Assembly (NCBI RefSeq): GCF_016792905.1
Contig: NZ_JAEULP010000030.1
Span: 1-45,800, forward strand
Direction: 5' to 3'
DNA length: 45,800 bases
Source: Tabrizicola sp.
GTDB taxonomy: Bacteria; Pseudomonadota; Alphaproteobacteria; Rhodobacterales; Rhodobacteraceae
The notes below the pieces were generated by a model that saw only the letters and a list, made by a program, of their open reading frames with translations, was not told the origin of the DNA and searched no databases. Shown one piece after another: positions 1 through 6,343 of this stretch. The translations under genes were made by a program, and so were the position numbers. Position 1 is the stretch's first letter; every line of letters begins with the position of its first letter.

Positions 1-148
1 ATACCCGCCCCCGCGACAGCTCGCGACAGATCGTGCTGGCGGACCGGCCCAGAAGCCGCGCGATCTCCCGCTGGCTCGTGCCCCGGCGATGCTCCGCAAA
101 GATCACCGCACGCTCGCATGCGTCCAGATGCCGCCCCCGCCCCTCCAT
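1..148 (-). CDS. IS30-family transposase, N-terminal part (runs off the window)
   Basis: The minus strand from 148 encodes about 49 residues beginning MEGRGRHLDACERA and continuing with a helix-turn-helix of the form RGTSQREIARLLGRSAST followed by ICRELSRG. This is the recognisable DNA-binding start of IS30-family transposases. A strong Shine-Dalgarno (GGAGGGGGG on the minus strand) lies about 6 nt upstream, which supports the start. The catalytic DDE part lies beyond the left edge, so whether the gene is intact cannot be judged. One end of the element should lie shortly upstream of the start, around 165-195. Confidence 0.8.
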   Translation of the reverse strand, partial: MEGRGRHLDACERAVIFAEHRRGTSQREIARLLGRSASTICRELSRGRV

Positions 149-368
149 CGCAACCCCCCTCCAAACCTCAGGTGTTGCGTTCCTTTCTAGAGGCTAAGTG
201 GTGTTAAGGGGTGGGGTGACGCCTGGCCTTTTGATCCCACGGTTTGATGGTGTGATCCATATGCGCGTGTGGGAAGAGCACCCTGGGACAGGTTCGTCCT
301 GGCAGCGCCATGACCACGCATGGCGTCGGAGCAGCAAGACCGCGAACGCTAGCGTCGCGTGCGCAGGG
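149..368. other. Non-coding or degenerate stretch beside the IS30 gene
   Basis: No convincing gene is seen. The first 40-50 bp probably contain the terminal repeat of the IS30-type element. The rest looks like degenerate insertion-sequence flank leading into the transposase remnant that begins near 369. Short reading frames exist on both strands but none resembles a protein family. Confidence 0.4.
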
Positions 369-536
369 AACCGGAAGCGGGGCATCGACTGGAAGACGGT
401 GGTGAAGTGGCTCAAGCGCGACAAGGTCGAGGATATGAAGAGAGGGCGGACGGAGCCGCGATCCACCGTCCTGACGGAGGCCGCGGCGGCGATGGTCGTG
501 GCCGTCCGAAGGCATATCCTGTTGCCGCCGGATGAC
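369..536 (+). pseudogene. IS481-type transposase remnant
   Basis: The frame reads GIDWKTVVKWLKRDKVEDM and then EPRSTVLTEAAAA...RRHILLPPDD. This matches the N-terminal helix-turn-helix and linker seen in IS481-type transposases, where a typical version reads GINPKTVAKWKKR...PRSTVLSVEEE...FRRHTLLPLDD. Only about 56 residues remain. The frame has no credible start and leaves the homology at about 536, so this is a fragment of a deleted element. The family assignment is from memory of the motif and no search was run. Confidence 0.6.
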
Positions 537-556
537 CCTGCTTGCATGCGCTGCTC

Positions 557-799
557 GCGGCCGTCTGGCGAGGCAAACCGAAGACCAAGGTGATGATCCA
601 CTCCGCCCAAGGATCGCCGTTCACCGGCCGCGCGTGGCAGGTGTTCCTCGGCCTGCACAATCTGTACGCAAGCATGAGCCGCCGCGGCAAGTGCCAGGAT
701 CAAGCCATGGGCGCCATTGGTTCAAGCCCAATGGTGAGGGCTGTCGCGGACAGCTTCTTCCAACTGCTGAAGCGCGAACGCATTTGCCGCCGCACATTT
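557..799 (+). pseudogene. IS3-family (IS150-like) transposase OrfB remnant with an internal 36-bp insertion
   Basis: The frame contains KPKTKVMIHSAQGSPFTGR, an integrase-core piece in which the usual SDQGSQFT has become SAQGSPFT, so the catalytic Asp is lost. It continues with MSRRGKCQDQA and ends in SFFQLLKRERICRRTF. Between QA and VADSFF, where the family normally reads directly ...DNAVAESFF, there are 12 extra codons that contain a 7-bp hairpin (714-734). The protein is therefore a dead C-terminal fragment. It directly follows the IS481-like remnant, suggesting nested insertions and deletions. Confidence 0.7.
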
Positions 800-816
800 C
801 CCATAGGAGCCCCCTT

Positions 817-945
817 ATGGGTATCGCGATCATCGGCCAGCAAGCCTTCGGCAATGCCGTCCTTGAAGCTTTCCTTTCCCGTGGCACCGGTGTTGCCGCC
901 GTTCTCTGCGCGTCGGCACAGCCCGGTGCGAAGCCCGTCCCATAG
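817..945 (+). pseudogene. Formyltransferase-like (Fmt/FDH hydrolase domain) N-terminal fragment
   Basis: An ATG at 817 behind an AGGAGC ribosome site opens MGIAIIGQQAFGNAVLEAFL followed by SRGTGVAAVLCASAQPGAKP. This resembles the Rossmann-type N-terminus of methionyl-tRNA formyltransferase and 10-formyl-THF dehydrogenase relatives. Homology stops after about 40 residues and the frame closes at 945, whereas the full domain needs about 200 or more. The missing remainder must have been deleted. Only the 5' end of an ancestral gene survives. Confidence 0.55.
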
Positions 946-1476
946 CGGGAACTGATACCCCTCTCGCTTCTGCCAAAGCATCGTGGCCCGTCGGCGATCA
1001 ACTGGCCCGTTGCCCTTGGCGCGACAGAAACAAACAACGCCGACGGGTTGTTCTCAATCGCGGTATGAGGTCGGTGACGATTGCAACCCTTTTTCCAGGC
1101 GGCGAAGGCGCGACCATCAGCTACTCCACCCCCGCAGGTGGCCTGACCGACGACGGGAAACCTGTCGCCCGTGTCCCCGCAGCCGACGATGTCGCAGTCG
1201 CACCGATCCTGACGGTCAGTACGGGGGCGACGAATCCCCCGCTGCCATGAGGACCCGGGCTGCACTGGTGCAAAAGCTTTGTTTCCTTCGGTCTGCTGGC
1301 AGTTGAGCCGTGAAAGTGGTCTACAGCTTTGTTGCAAAGGGGCCATACGGATCAGGCCAGTTTGGGTGCAATTGCGCTCTGTCCCGGAATCGTGGGGGAG
1401 CGAGCCGGCATCGGCACATTCTTCGGCAGGACGAGGCGGGCCGTGGTGACGACGGCCCACCCTTCGGGTTAGGCGC
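946..1476. other. Intergenic debris with possible IS ends
   Basis: No intact gene is seen. The minus strand around 1030-1090 encodes a short piece reading NRHRPHTAIENNPSALF, reminiscent of the C-terminal YNxxRPHxALxxxTP motif of IS3/IS481-type transposases, but too short to assign. At 1326-1338 the sequence GCTTTGTTGCAAA resembles the terminal repeat of IS6- or IS5-type elements. A 61-codon plus-strand frame at 1065-1250 shows no recognisable family. The stretch is best read as the remains of several insertions and deletions. Confidence 0.35.
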
Positions 1477-2080
1477 GTGAGCGGGATGGTAATGCTGCTG
1501 CGTCTGTCGGGGGCGGTTGTGCTTCTGCCTTTTGCGACTCGCATGGTCCGGACCGGGGTTGAACGGGTGGGCGGGCTGGCGCTGCGGCGCCATCTGCAAC
1601 GGGTACTGGCCAATACTGCCGTGTGGATGAAGCCGCATCCCGGTGGATGCAGGAACTGATCGCGGCCTGCATCGCGCTGGAGCACGTCGGCGATGTCGCC
1701 AGCGGCAACATGGTGGCGCATGTCAGGCGCAAGCATGACCGGGGGCTGTCGTTCAGCCCGGAAGGCTGGCAGGGGCTGGTCGAGCGGCACGACCTGTTGC
1801 TGACGGATGCCCGGTTGCCCTTCAACGGCATCGTGTCGCGCGACCAGAACACGGCGCTGGCGCTGGTCCGGGCCAAGGAACGGTTCCGCGAGGCGGAGCG
1901 TCGCGCCACGGCCCAGCATTTCGGCCGACTCAAGGATCGCGGCATCCACAGCATCGATACCTTGTCGCTGCACCTCGACACGATCTGCGACCTCAAGCAG
2001 ATCAACTCGCTTCTCGCGACACTGGCCTACCCCATCCTGGAAGAACAGGGACTTCTGGCCAGTTCCCGTCTGTGTGTGTC
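1477..2080 (+). pseudogene. Na/Pi cotransporter (NptA-like), middle deleted
   Basis: The first part (GTG at 1477 to about 1625) reads LLRLSGAVVLLPFATRMVRTG, the start of the first transmembrane region of Na+/phosphate cotransporter family II proteins. A second part in another frame (about 1640-2076) reads ALEHVGDVASGNM...FSPEGWQGL...SLHLDTICDLKQINSL...AYPILEE. This is the cytoplasmic PhoU-like C-terminal domain of the same family. Nearly all membrane segments between them, roughly 300 residues, are missing and the reading frame shifts at the join. This is a clear deletion pseudogene. Confidence 0.7.
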
Positions 2081-2085
2081 CGACA

Positions 2086-2496
2086 GCGGCACCGCTTGTC
2101 GCACGCCGGGCACTCGCCTCTTCGGGGATGGTGAACGTCTTCACCTGGGACGACTATTTCCAGCCCAACATCGTCGACGCCTTCCAGAAGGCGACCGGCA
2201 TCACCATCAACATCTCGACCCATGGCTCGAACGGGGTAGCTGCCAGCAAGCTTCGCGCGGCGGGCGGCAAGGGGTTCGACCTGATCTTCCCCTAGGTCGA
2301 CACCCGTCCGAACCATGACGAGGGCGATCTATCCGGACGCAACGGGCGAGCTGGCGTCGAACCGCGCGATGGACCTTTACAAGCCCGAGGAAAACACCCG
2401 CCGCATCTTCGACGGCTGCGTGGCATTTGGCTGCTGTTCACGCCCTGGTTCAGCCAGGTGCGCGAGGAATATGTCGAGAAGCTGACCAACGCCTGA
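2086..2496 (+). pseudogene. Polyamine-type ABC transporter substrate-binding protein (PotD-like), degraded
   Basis: After a possible signal-peptide remnant (LVARRALASSG) the frame reads VNVFTWDDYFQPNIVDAFQK and SKLRAAGGKGFDLIFP, the mature N-terminus of PotD/SpuD-type periplasmic binding proteins. A TAG follows at about 2293. Further on, in another frame, AIYPD and YKPEENTRRIFD resemble the C-terminal region, ending VREEYVEKLTNA with a TGA at 2494-2496. Only about 130 of the usual 350 residues remain. It heads a dead operon with the ATPase and permease pseudogenes that follow. Confidence 0.7.
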
Positions 2497-2549
2497 TGAT
2501 CCCCCAGCGGGCCCACGGGGCCCCGCAGCCCTCTCCTTACTCAGGACGG

Positions 2550-3420
2550 ATGCTTCCCATGTTGGACCAGACAACCGGCAAGGCAATCGAATTTGACCGG
2601 GCCTCGGTAGGATACGGCCAGTTCCAGGCCGTGCAACCGACGGACCTGCGGATCGAGGCGGGCGAGTTCATCTCGATTCTCATCCCCTCCGGCTGCGGCA
2701 AGACCACGCTTTTGCGGCTTTTGGCGGGGTTTCTTGACCCGACTGAAGGCGATGTCCGGATCGGCGGTCAGTCGATGGTGGGCATCGACCCCTCGATCCG
2801 GCCGACGGCGCTGATCTTCCAGGACCTGGCGCTGTTTCCCCTGATACCGATCTGGGAAAACGTTGCCTTCGGGCTGGAAATGCGCGGCTGGTCCAAGGGC
2901 AAGCGGCGCGACCGCGCGCATGAGCTTCTGGCCACCGACGCGCCGAGCGACCACGCCTAAAAGTTGCCCGCCCAGTTGTCCGGCGGGCAGTAGCAGCGCG
3001 TTGCCATTGCCCGGGCGCTGGCGGTGGAGGCGTCAGTGCTCTTGCTCGACGAGCCGCTCTCGGCCCTGGACCTGAAGTTGCGTCGGCACATGCGCGCCGA
3101 ATTGAAACAAATCCAGGCCCGCACCGGCATCACCTTTCTCTACATCACCCACGACCAAGGCGAGGTTCTGGCCATGTCCGACCGCGTGGCGGTGATGAAC
3201 CGGGGGCCGGATCATGCAAGTCTGCTCGCGGGACGAGGTCTATGACCGGCCCGATAACGCGTTCGTCGCCACCGTCGTCGGCGAGATGAACGCGCTCGAC
3301 TGCCGCATCACCGCCAGCGCCGATGGCTTCGCGCAAGTGGATACCCCGCTCGGCGCCGTTCAGCCCCCAATCCGAAGGGGCTGCGGACGGGCAAGACGGC
3401 CGAGACCGGATCCGGTGCCC
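2550..3420 (+). pseudogene. Polyamine-type ABC transporter ATPase (PotA-like), inactivated
   Basis: The frame begins MLPMLDQTTGKAIEF and contains a near-normal Walker A (PSGCGKTTLL), a Q-loop (IFQDLALFP), the signature LSGGQ, Walker B ([12 protein letters not shown]) and the H-loop (YITHDQ). Reading is broken by TAA at 2958, by TAG within LSGGQ(stop)QRVAIARAL, and by a frameshift near 3207. A TOBE-like tail (VGEMNALDCRITAS) follows. Because the motifs are still legible, the inactivation is probably recent compared with the neighbouring fragments. The surviving order ATPase-permease-permease is typical of spermidine/putrescine or related importers. Confidence 0.85.
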
Positions 3421-3596
3421 TTCCCGGAAAGCGGCAGCGGCGTCTTCATCGCCATGGTCTACGCCTATATCCTGCTCGTGGTCTTCCCGCTCTACAACGT
3501 GCTGGAGACGCTGGACATGAACCAGGTCGAAGCGACGCGCGACCTTTGCGCCTCGACCTGGAACCTCCACCTCCGCGTGGTGATCCCGCACGCCCG
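3421..3596 (+). pseudogene. ABC permease (PotB-like), 5' part before the IS insertion
   Basis: The frame reads VFIAMVYAYILLVVFPLYNV and then LETLDMNQVEATRDL, with RVVIPHAR at the end. This is the conserved EAA-loop region of PotB-type permeases. The N-terminal membrane segments are missing: homology begins just after the ATPase remnant, so a deletion fused the two. The gene is then interrupted at 3597 by an IS element, and the sequence resumes after 6343. Confidence 0.8.
3589..3596 (+). repeat. Target-site duplication, left copy
   Basis: CACGCCCG immediately precedes the left inverted repeat of the IS1-family element. The identical octamer occurs at 6336-6343 directly after the right inverted repeat. 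An 8-bp duplication fits IS1-family transposition and fixes both ends of the element. Confidence 0.9.
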
Positions 3597-3615
3597 GGTA
3601 GTGTCTCACTTTGAA
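3597..3615 (+). repeat. Left terminal inverted repeat
   Basis: GGTAGTGTCTCACTTTGAA. It matches the complement of 6317-6335 at 18 of 19 positions, the mismatch being C versus G at position 13. Confidence 0.9.
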
Positions 3616-3807
3616 ATTTGGGGACCTTGACGTTGCACTGGAACCCGACCATCAACTGGACGTTAACGATGGCGTGGGCAAATGTGACCCGGTGGGCCTA
3701 CTTTCGCCGCGCTGCCGCCCTATGTAAAGGCTATAGCCAAATCACCCAACCCCGTGGCACCATCGGCCCAGCGCCGGGTGACACGGCGGGGCGTAAGGAG
3801 GTTGAGA

Positions 3808-4026
3808 ATGCCGAAAGGACCAAACGGGCAGACTCGCCCTGCGGACGTGATCGGCAACGCGGTGCATATCGCGAGGATCGCGACCGGAGAGATCGAAGAG
3901 ACGGCGTTGAAGCAACCAGCCAAGCGCGCGAGCGGTCTGGCGGGTGCGAAGGCACGTCAAGAGAACACCACAGAGGCCCAGCGCCGCGAGATCGCGGAGC
4001 GCGCCGCAGCGGCACGGTGGGGATGA
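3808..4026 (+). CDS. Small basic protein, first gene of the Panacea cassette
   Basis: A 72-residue product beginning MPKGPNGQTRPADVIGNAVH and ending EIAERAAAARWG. An AAGGAG ribosome site at 3795-3800 supports the start. The central IARIATGEIEE and the Ala/Lys/Arg-rich tail (AKRASGLAGAKARQE...RREIAERAAAARW) resemble small hypothetical proteins common in alphaproteobacteria whose tails look histone- or nucleic-acid-binding-like. No catalytic motif is visible. The stop overlaps the start of the next gene (ATGA at 4023-4026), so the two are translationally coupled. The function is unknown; a DNA-binding regulator of the cassette is one possibility. Confidence 0.8.
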   Translation: MPKGPNGQTRPADVIGNAVHIARIATGEIEETALKQPAKRASGLAGAKARQENTTEAQRREIAERAAAARWG

Positions 4027-4514
4027 TGGCACATTCATCTCTTGTCATTGCAAACGAGTTCATCCGTCGCTCTTTGCAGTCGGGTTGCCCGATAACCCAG
4101 ATGCAGGTGCAGAAGCTCGTTTATTTCGCGCACGGCTGGTATCTGGCTGTCACTGGAAACCGGCTGGTTGAGGACCAGGTTCAGGCTTGGGATTTTGGGC
4201 CTGTTTTCCCGACTCTTTACAGCGCGCTGAGAAAATTCGGACGGAACCCAATCGACCGTGTGCTACGGTGGGGCGAGGATACTCCGTTCAATTTCGATGA
4301 TGCTGGAGAGGCGATAGAAGTAATGGCGCCAGAAGAGAGCGCGATCATTGATCAGGTTTGGAACGCTTATGGAAGGTTCCCGGCGTTCAAGCTATCTGCG
4401 CTAACTCACGAACCTGGCACGCCTTGGGAGGCCGCATTTGAGGGCGGTAAAAATCGGCCCATCGCAGACGCTGACATCAAGAGTTACTTTTACAACCTGA
4501 TGCAGGCCGCGTGA
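4023..4514 (+). CDS. Panacea-domain (DUF4065, SocA/GepA-like) protein
   Basis: A 163-residue product. Residues about 20-70 read ITQMQVQKLVYFAHGWYLAV...VEDQVQAWDFGPVFPTLYSAL, the signature of the Panacea domain (formerly DUF4065). This domain is found in the proteolysis-adaptor antitoxin SocA and in many PanA antitoxins that neutralise unrelated toxins, often membrane-active ones. The gene is coupled by 4-nt overlaps both to the preceding small gene (ATGA) and to the following membrane-protein gene (GTGA at 4511-4514). By analogy it is the antitoxin or immunity component of the cassette. Start 4026 is equally possible, giving one residue less. Partner assignment is inference from neighbourhood. 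Confidence 0.88.
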   Translation: MMAHSSLVIANEFIRRSLQSGCPITQMQVQKLVYFAHGWYLAVTGNRLVEDQVQAWDFGPVFPTLYSALRKFGRNPIDRVLRWGEDTPFNFDDAGEAIEVMAPEESAIIDQVWNAYGRFPAFKLSALTHEPGTPWEAAFEGGKNRPIADADIKSYFYNLMQAA

Positions 4515-4903
4515 CAGTAGACGAAGAAGCACTTCGTAAGAGGCTCCGGGAGGCAATCAACCGGAGCCTCACTGGCGTTCAGCAAAAGGCGCAACCCGAC
4601 GACAAGGATAAGCGGGAGGCGCTGGCAGCAGAGAAGAAGCAAAACGCCGAAACACAAAGCATCGTTGAGTCTAATCTTGATCGTCGCGTCAACCGGAGAC
4701 TGCGATGGAAGTATGCCCGATGGGTCTTTTGCTATCTTGTGTGTTACTCCATCTTCGTGGGCGGCGTTCTGATCATTTCTGGCTTTGGAATTTGCGGTTT
4801 TGTGCTTTCTGAGACGGTTCTGTCAACGCTTGTTGGCTCAACAGCTGTCAGCGCCATTGGTCTTGTGTTGGCAGTAACAACAGGGTTGTTCAAACCTATT
4901 TAA
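4511..4903 (+). CDS. Two-TM membrane protein, candidate toxin or effector partner of the Panacea protein
   Basis: A 130-residue product with a GTG start overlapping the Panacea stop by 4 nt. The N-terminal half (1-65) is charged and predicted helical or coiled (KRLREAINRSLTGVQQKAQ, EALAAEKKQNAE). The C-terminal half contains two hydrophobic segments, about residues 69-92 (WVFCYLVCYSIFVGGVLIIS) and 102-126 (VLSTLVGSTAVSAIGLVLAV). No enzymatic motif is visible. Small proteins with a coiled N-terminus and paired C-terminal membrane helices occur as membrane-acting effectors in toxin-antitoxin and abortive-infection loci. That role is proposed here only from the operon with a Panacea gene. GC content is clearly below that of the flanking genome. 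Confidence 0.75.
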   Translation: MTVDEEALRKRLREAINRSLTGVQQKAQPDDKDKREALAAEKKQNAETQSIVESNLDRRVNRRLRWKYARWVFCYLVCYSIFVGGVLIISGFGICGFVLSETVLSTLVGSTAVSAIGLVLAVTTGLFKPI

Positions 4904-4934
4904 AGTGAACTTTTTGCTTGCTAAACGATCTGCG

Positions 4935-4952
4935 GCCCTCTAGATTGAGGGC
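4935..4952 (+). promoter_or_regulatory. Hairpin overlapping the transposase ribosome-binding site
   Basis: GCCCTC-TAGATT-GAGGGC is a perfect 6-bp stem with a 6-nt loop ending immediately before the ATG at 4953. The 3' arm contains the only Shine-Dalgarno-like GAGGG. Folding would hide the ribosome site, a known way for insertion sequences to keep transposase synthesis low. The structure is seen in the sequence; its function is inferred. Confidence 0.55.
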
Positions 4953-5834
4953 ATGAACAAGCTCGACATCAAAACCCGCGTCACCATCCTCAACATGCTC
5001 GTTGAGGGGTCGTCCATGCGTTCGATCAGCCGGATCACCGGGGTTTCCATCAACACCGTGACCAAGCTGCTTGAGGATGCGGGGCGGGCTTGTGCCGACT
5101 ATCACGATGTGACTGTGCGCAACGTGAAGGCGCAACAGGTCCAGTGCGATGAAATCTGGTCTTTCGTCTACGCCAAGGAAAAGAACGTGGCAGACGCCCG
5201 CTCTGCCCCGGACGGCGCTGGCGATGTGTGGACGTGGACCGCGATTGACCGCGACAGCAAGATGATCCTGGCCTTTGAAGTTGGCGACCGTTCGGCAGAA
5301 ACCGCGCGTGAATTCATGTTCGATCTGGCCGACCGTCTGGCAAACCGTGTGCAGCTGACCACGGACGGCCACGGGGCCTATCTCAAGGCCGTGGGTGACG
5401 CCTTCGCCGCCGAAATCGACTATGCGATGCTGGTCAAGATTTACGGAGATGGCGAAGGTGGCAAGGGCCACGAGCGCAAGTATAGCCCCGCCGAATGCAC
5501 GGCCATCAGGAAAGTCCCTGTATTCGGTGAGCCGGTCAAGGAAATGGTCAGCACGTCACACGTTGAGCGCCAGAACCTCTCGATGCGCATGGGAATGCGG
5601 CGCTTCACGCGCCTGACCAATGGGTTCAGCAAGAAGGTGGAAAACCACCTGCACATGCTGTCGCTCTACTTCGTGCATTACAACTTCGTGCGGATGCACA
5701 AGACGCTCAAGATGACCCCGGCCATGGCCGCAGGCGTGACAGATACCCTGCGCGACATGTCTTGGTTGGCGGACATGATCGACGCCAGCTTGCCCAAGCC
5801 GGGACCGCGCGGGCCTTACAAGAAGAAAGTTTGA
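4953..5834 (+). CDS. IS1-family transposase
   Basis: A 293-residue single-frame transposase beginning MNKLDIKTRVTILNMLVEGS. Residues 10-40 form a helix-turn-helix (SMRSISRITGVSINTVTKLL). The catalytic domain shows VQCDEIWSFVY (first Asp/Glu region), WTWTAIDRDSKMILAF, QLTTDGHGAYL (second Asp) and the distal HVERQNLSMRMGMRRFTRLT region with the Glu. It ends with HKTLKMTPAMAAGV and a basic tail. This matches the undivided IS1-like transposases, which do not use the InsA/InsB frameshift. No lesion is visible and the element's ends are intact, so it may still be mobile. The ribosome site is masked by a hairpin just upstream. Confidence 0.93.
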   Translation: MNKLDIKTRVTILNMLVEGSSMRSISRITGVSINTVTKLLEDAGRACADYHDVTVRNVKAQQVQCDEIWSFVYAKEKNVADARSAPDGAGDVWTWTAIDRDSKMILAFEVGDRSAETAREFMFDLADRLANRVQLTTDGHGAYLKAVGDAFAAEIDYAMLVKIYGDGEGGKGHERKYSPAECTAIRKVPVFGEPVKEMVSTSHVERQNLSMRMGMRRFTRLTNGFSKKVENHLHMLSLYFVHYNFVRMHKTLKMTPAMAAGVTDTLRDMSWLADMIDASLPKPGPRGPYKKKV

Positions 5835-5874
5835 GGTATTGAAATACCTCAAGGTGTGAGGTAAGCTGATACCT
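5834..5874 (+). promoter_or_regulatory. Two operator-like palindromes AGGTA-N6-TACCT
   Basis: AGGTATTGAAATACCT at 5834-5849 and AGGTAAGCTGATACCT at 5859-5874 share identical half-sites with 6-nt spacers, and their starts are 25 bp apart. The first is the core of a longer perfect repeat: 10-bp arms, TTGAGGTATT and its complement, around a GA centre at 5831-5852. The second abuts the ATG at 5875. Two identical dyads just before a small gene suggest cooperative binding by a dimeric repressor. The first could alternatively act as a hairpin at the transposase 3' end. Confidence 0.55.
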
Positions 5875-5997
5875 ATGAGTGACCAAGAGATCAGATTTCG
5901 GCTGGCCGAAGCGGTCGCCAAAACAACCACCTCGGCTGCGGAGGCTCGGGGGATTGTTGAGGCGCTGTATCGCTTTGTGACCGAGGCGAAAGCCTAA
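5875..5997 (+). CDS. Small protein of 40 residues behind the tandem palindromes
   Basis: ATG at 5875, stop TAA at 5995-5997. The product begins MSDQEIRFRLAEAVAKTTTS and ends IVEALYRFVTEAKA, and is predicted almost entirely helical and amphipathic. There is no Shine-Dalgarno because the palindrome occupies the position; translation may be leaderless or coupled. Codon use is ordinary for the region and the frame ends precisely at the element's convergent minus-strand gene. It resembles short conserved hypotheticals of phage-like and mobile regions, but no function can be named. It could be a small antitoxin or regulator. Confidence 0.5.
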   Translation: MSDQEIRFRLAEAVAKTTTSAAEARGIVEALYRFVTEAKA

Positions 5998-6191
5998 CCG
6001 TACTTGCGGAAGCCCTTCACGGCGTGAAGGCACTCGGCGTAGGTGTCGAGCAGCCACTTTTTGTCTGGCACATTCTTCCCGTGAGAGAAGAGGTCGCGCC
6101 CTTCCATGGACGCCAGCTGATGCACCAACTTTAGCGCCACCTGTTCAGGCGAATTCTCTCCAATGTGGACCACGGTGTTAGTGTCGGCCAT
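5994..6191 (-). CDS. Small conserved hypothetical protein at the 3' end of the IS1 element
   Basis: A 65-residue product starting MADTNTVVHIGENSPEQVAL. This start is chosen over an in-frame ATG three codons upstream because GAGGAG lies 8 nt before it, whereas the upstream ATG abuts the GAGGAG. The C-terminal part reads KNVPDKKWLLDTYAECLHAV followed by KGFRKYG. Similar short proteins with an IGENSPEQVALKL core and a TYAxC motif are, as I recall, widespread in proteobacteria beside phage or mobile genes, with no known role. The gene converges on the 40-residue gene, overlapping it by 4 nt, and is the last gene within the right inverted repeat. Confidence 0.7.
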   Translation of the reverse strand: MADTNTVVHIGENSPEQVALKLVHQLASMEGRDLFSHGKNVPDKKWLLDTYAECLHAVKGFRKYG

Positions 6192-6316
6192 TCGAAACAT
6201 CTCCTCTCAAAAACGAACAGGCAGGCTGTCACCTCGTCCGCGATTCTGCAACGGTAGGGATGGGTGTGGCTTCCGCCATCGCGGCGGCACCCATACCGCT
6301 CTCAAAAAAAAGATAA

Positions 6317-6335
6317 TTCAAACTGAGACACTACC
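6317..6335 (+). repeat. Right terminal inverted repeat
   Basis: TTCAAACTGAGACACTACC, the complement of the left end with a single mismatch. It marks the right boundary of the IS1-family element. Confidence 0.9.
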
Positions 6336-6343
6336 CACGCCCG
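6336..6343 (+). repeat. Target-site duplication, right copy
   Basis: CACGCCCG, identical to 3589-3596. Confidence 0.9.

Larger units (their letters stand above)
3597..6335 (+). mobile_element. IS1-family element of 2739 bp carrying passenger genes
   Basis: The ends are defined by 19-bp terminal inverted repeats: GGTAGTGTCTCACTTTGAA at 3597-3615, and at 6317-6335 its complement with one mismatch. An exact 8-bp duplication of CACGCCCG flanks them. The element carries an intact transposase gene (4953-5834) of the type annotated as IS1 family, longer than classical InsAB. Ordinary members with this transposase are about 1 kb long. Here about 1.35 kb of extra sequence lies before the transposase and 0.5 kb after it, holding a Panacea operon and two small genes. 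Its base composition is visibly less GC-rich than the flanks. It is inserted in an already degenerate permease gene. Confidence 0.88.

Noticed and set aside
714-734. tRNA gene suggested by a T-arm-like hairpin
   Set aside because: No anticodon arm, D arm or matching acceptor strand can be found around it, and the stem extends beyond a normal T stem.
1065-1250. 61-codon plus-strand frame between transposase remnants
   Set aside because: There is no family resemblance, no clear ribosome site and debris on both sides. It is treated as chance.
621-2144. 507-codon open frame on the minus strand across the left debris
   Set aside because: Its product resembles nothing coherent, it crosses several independently recognised remnants on the plus strand, and it is explained by high GC content suppressing stops.
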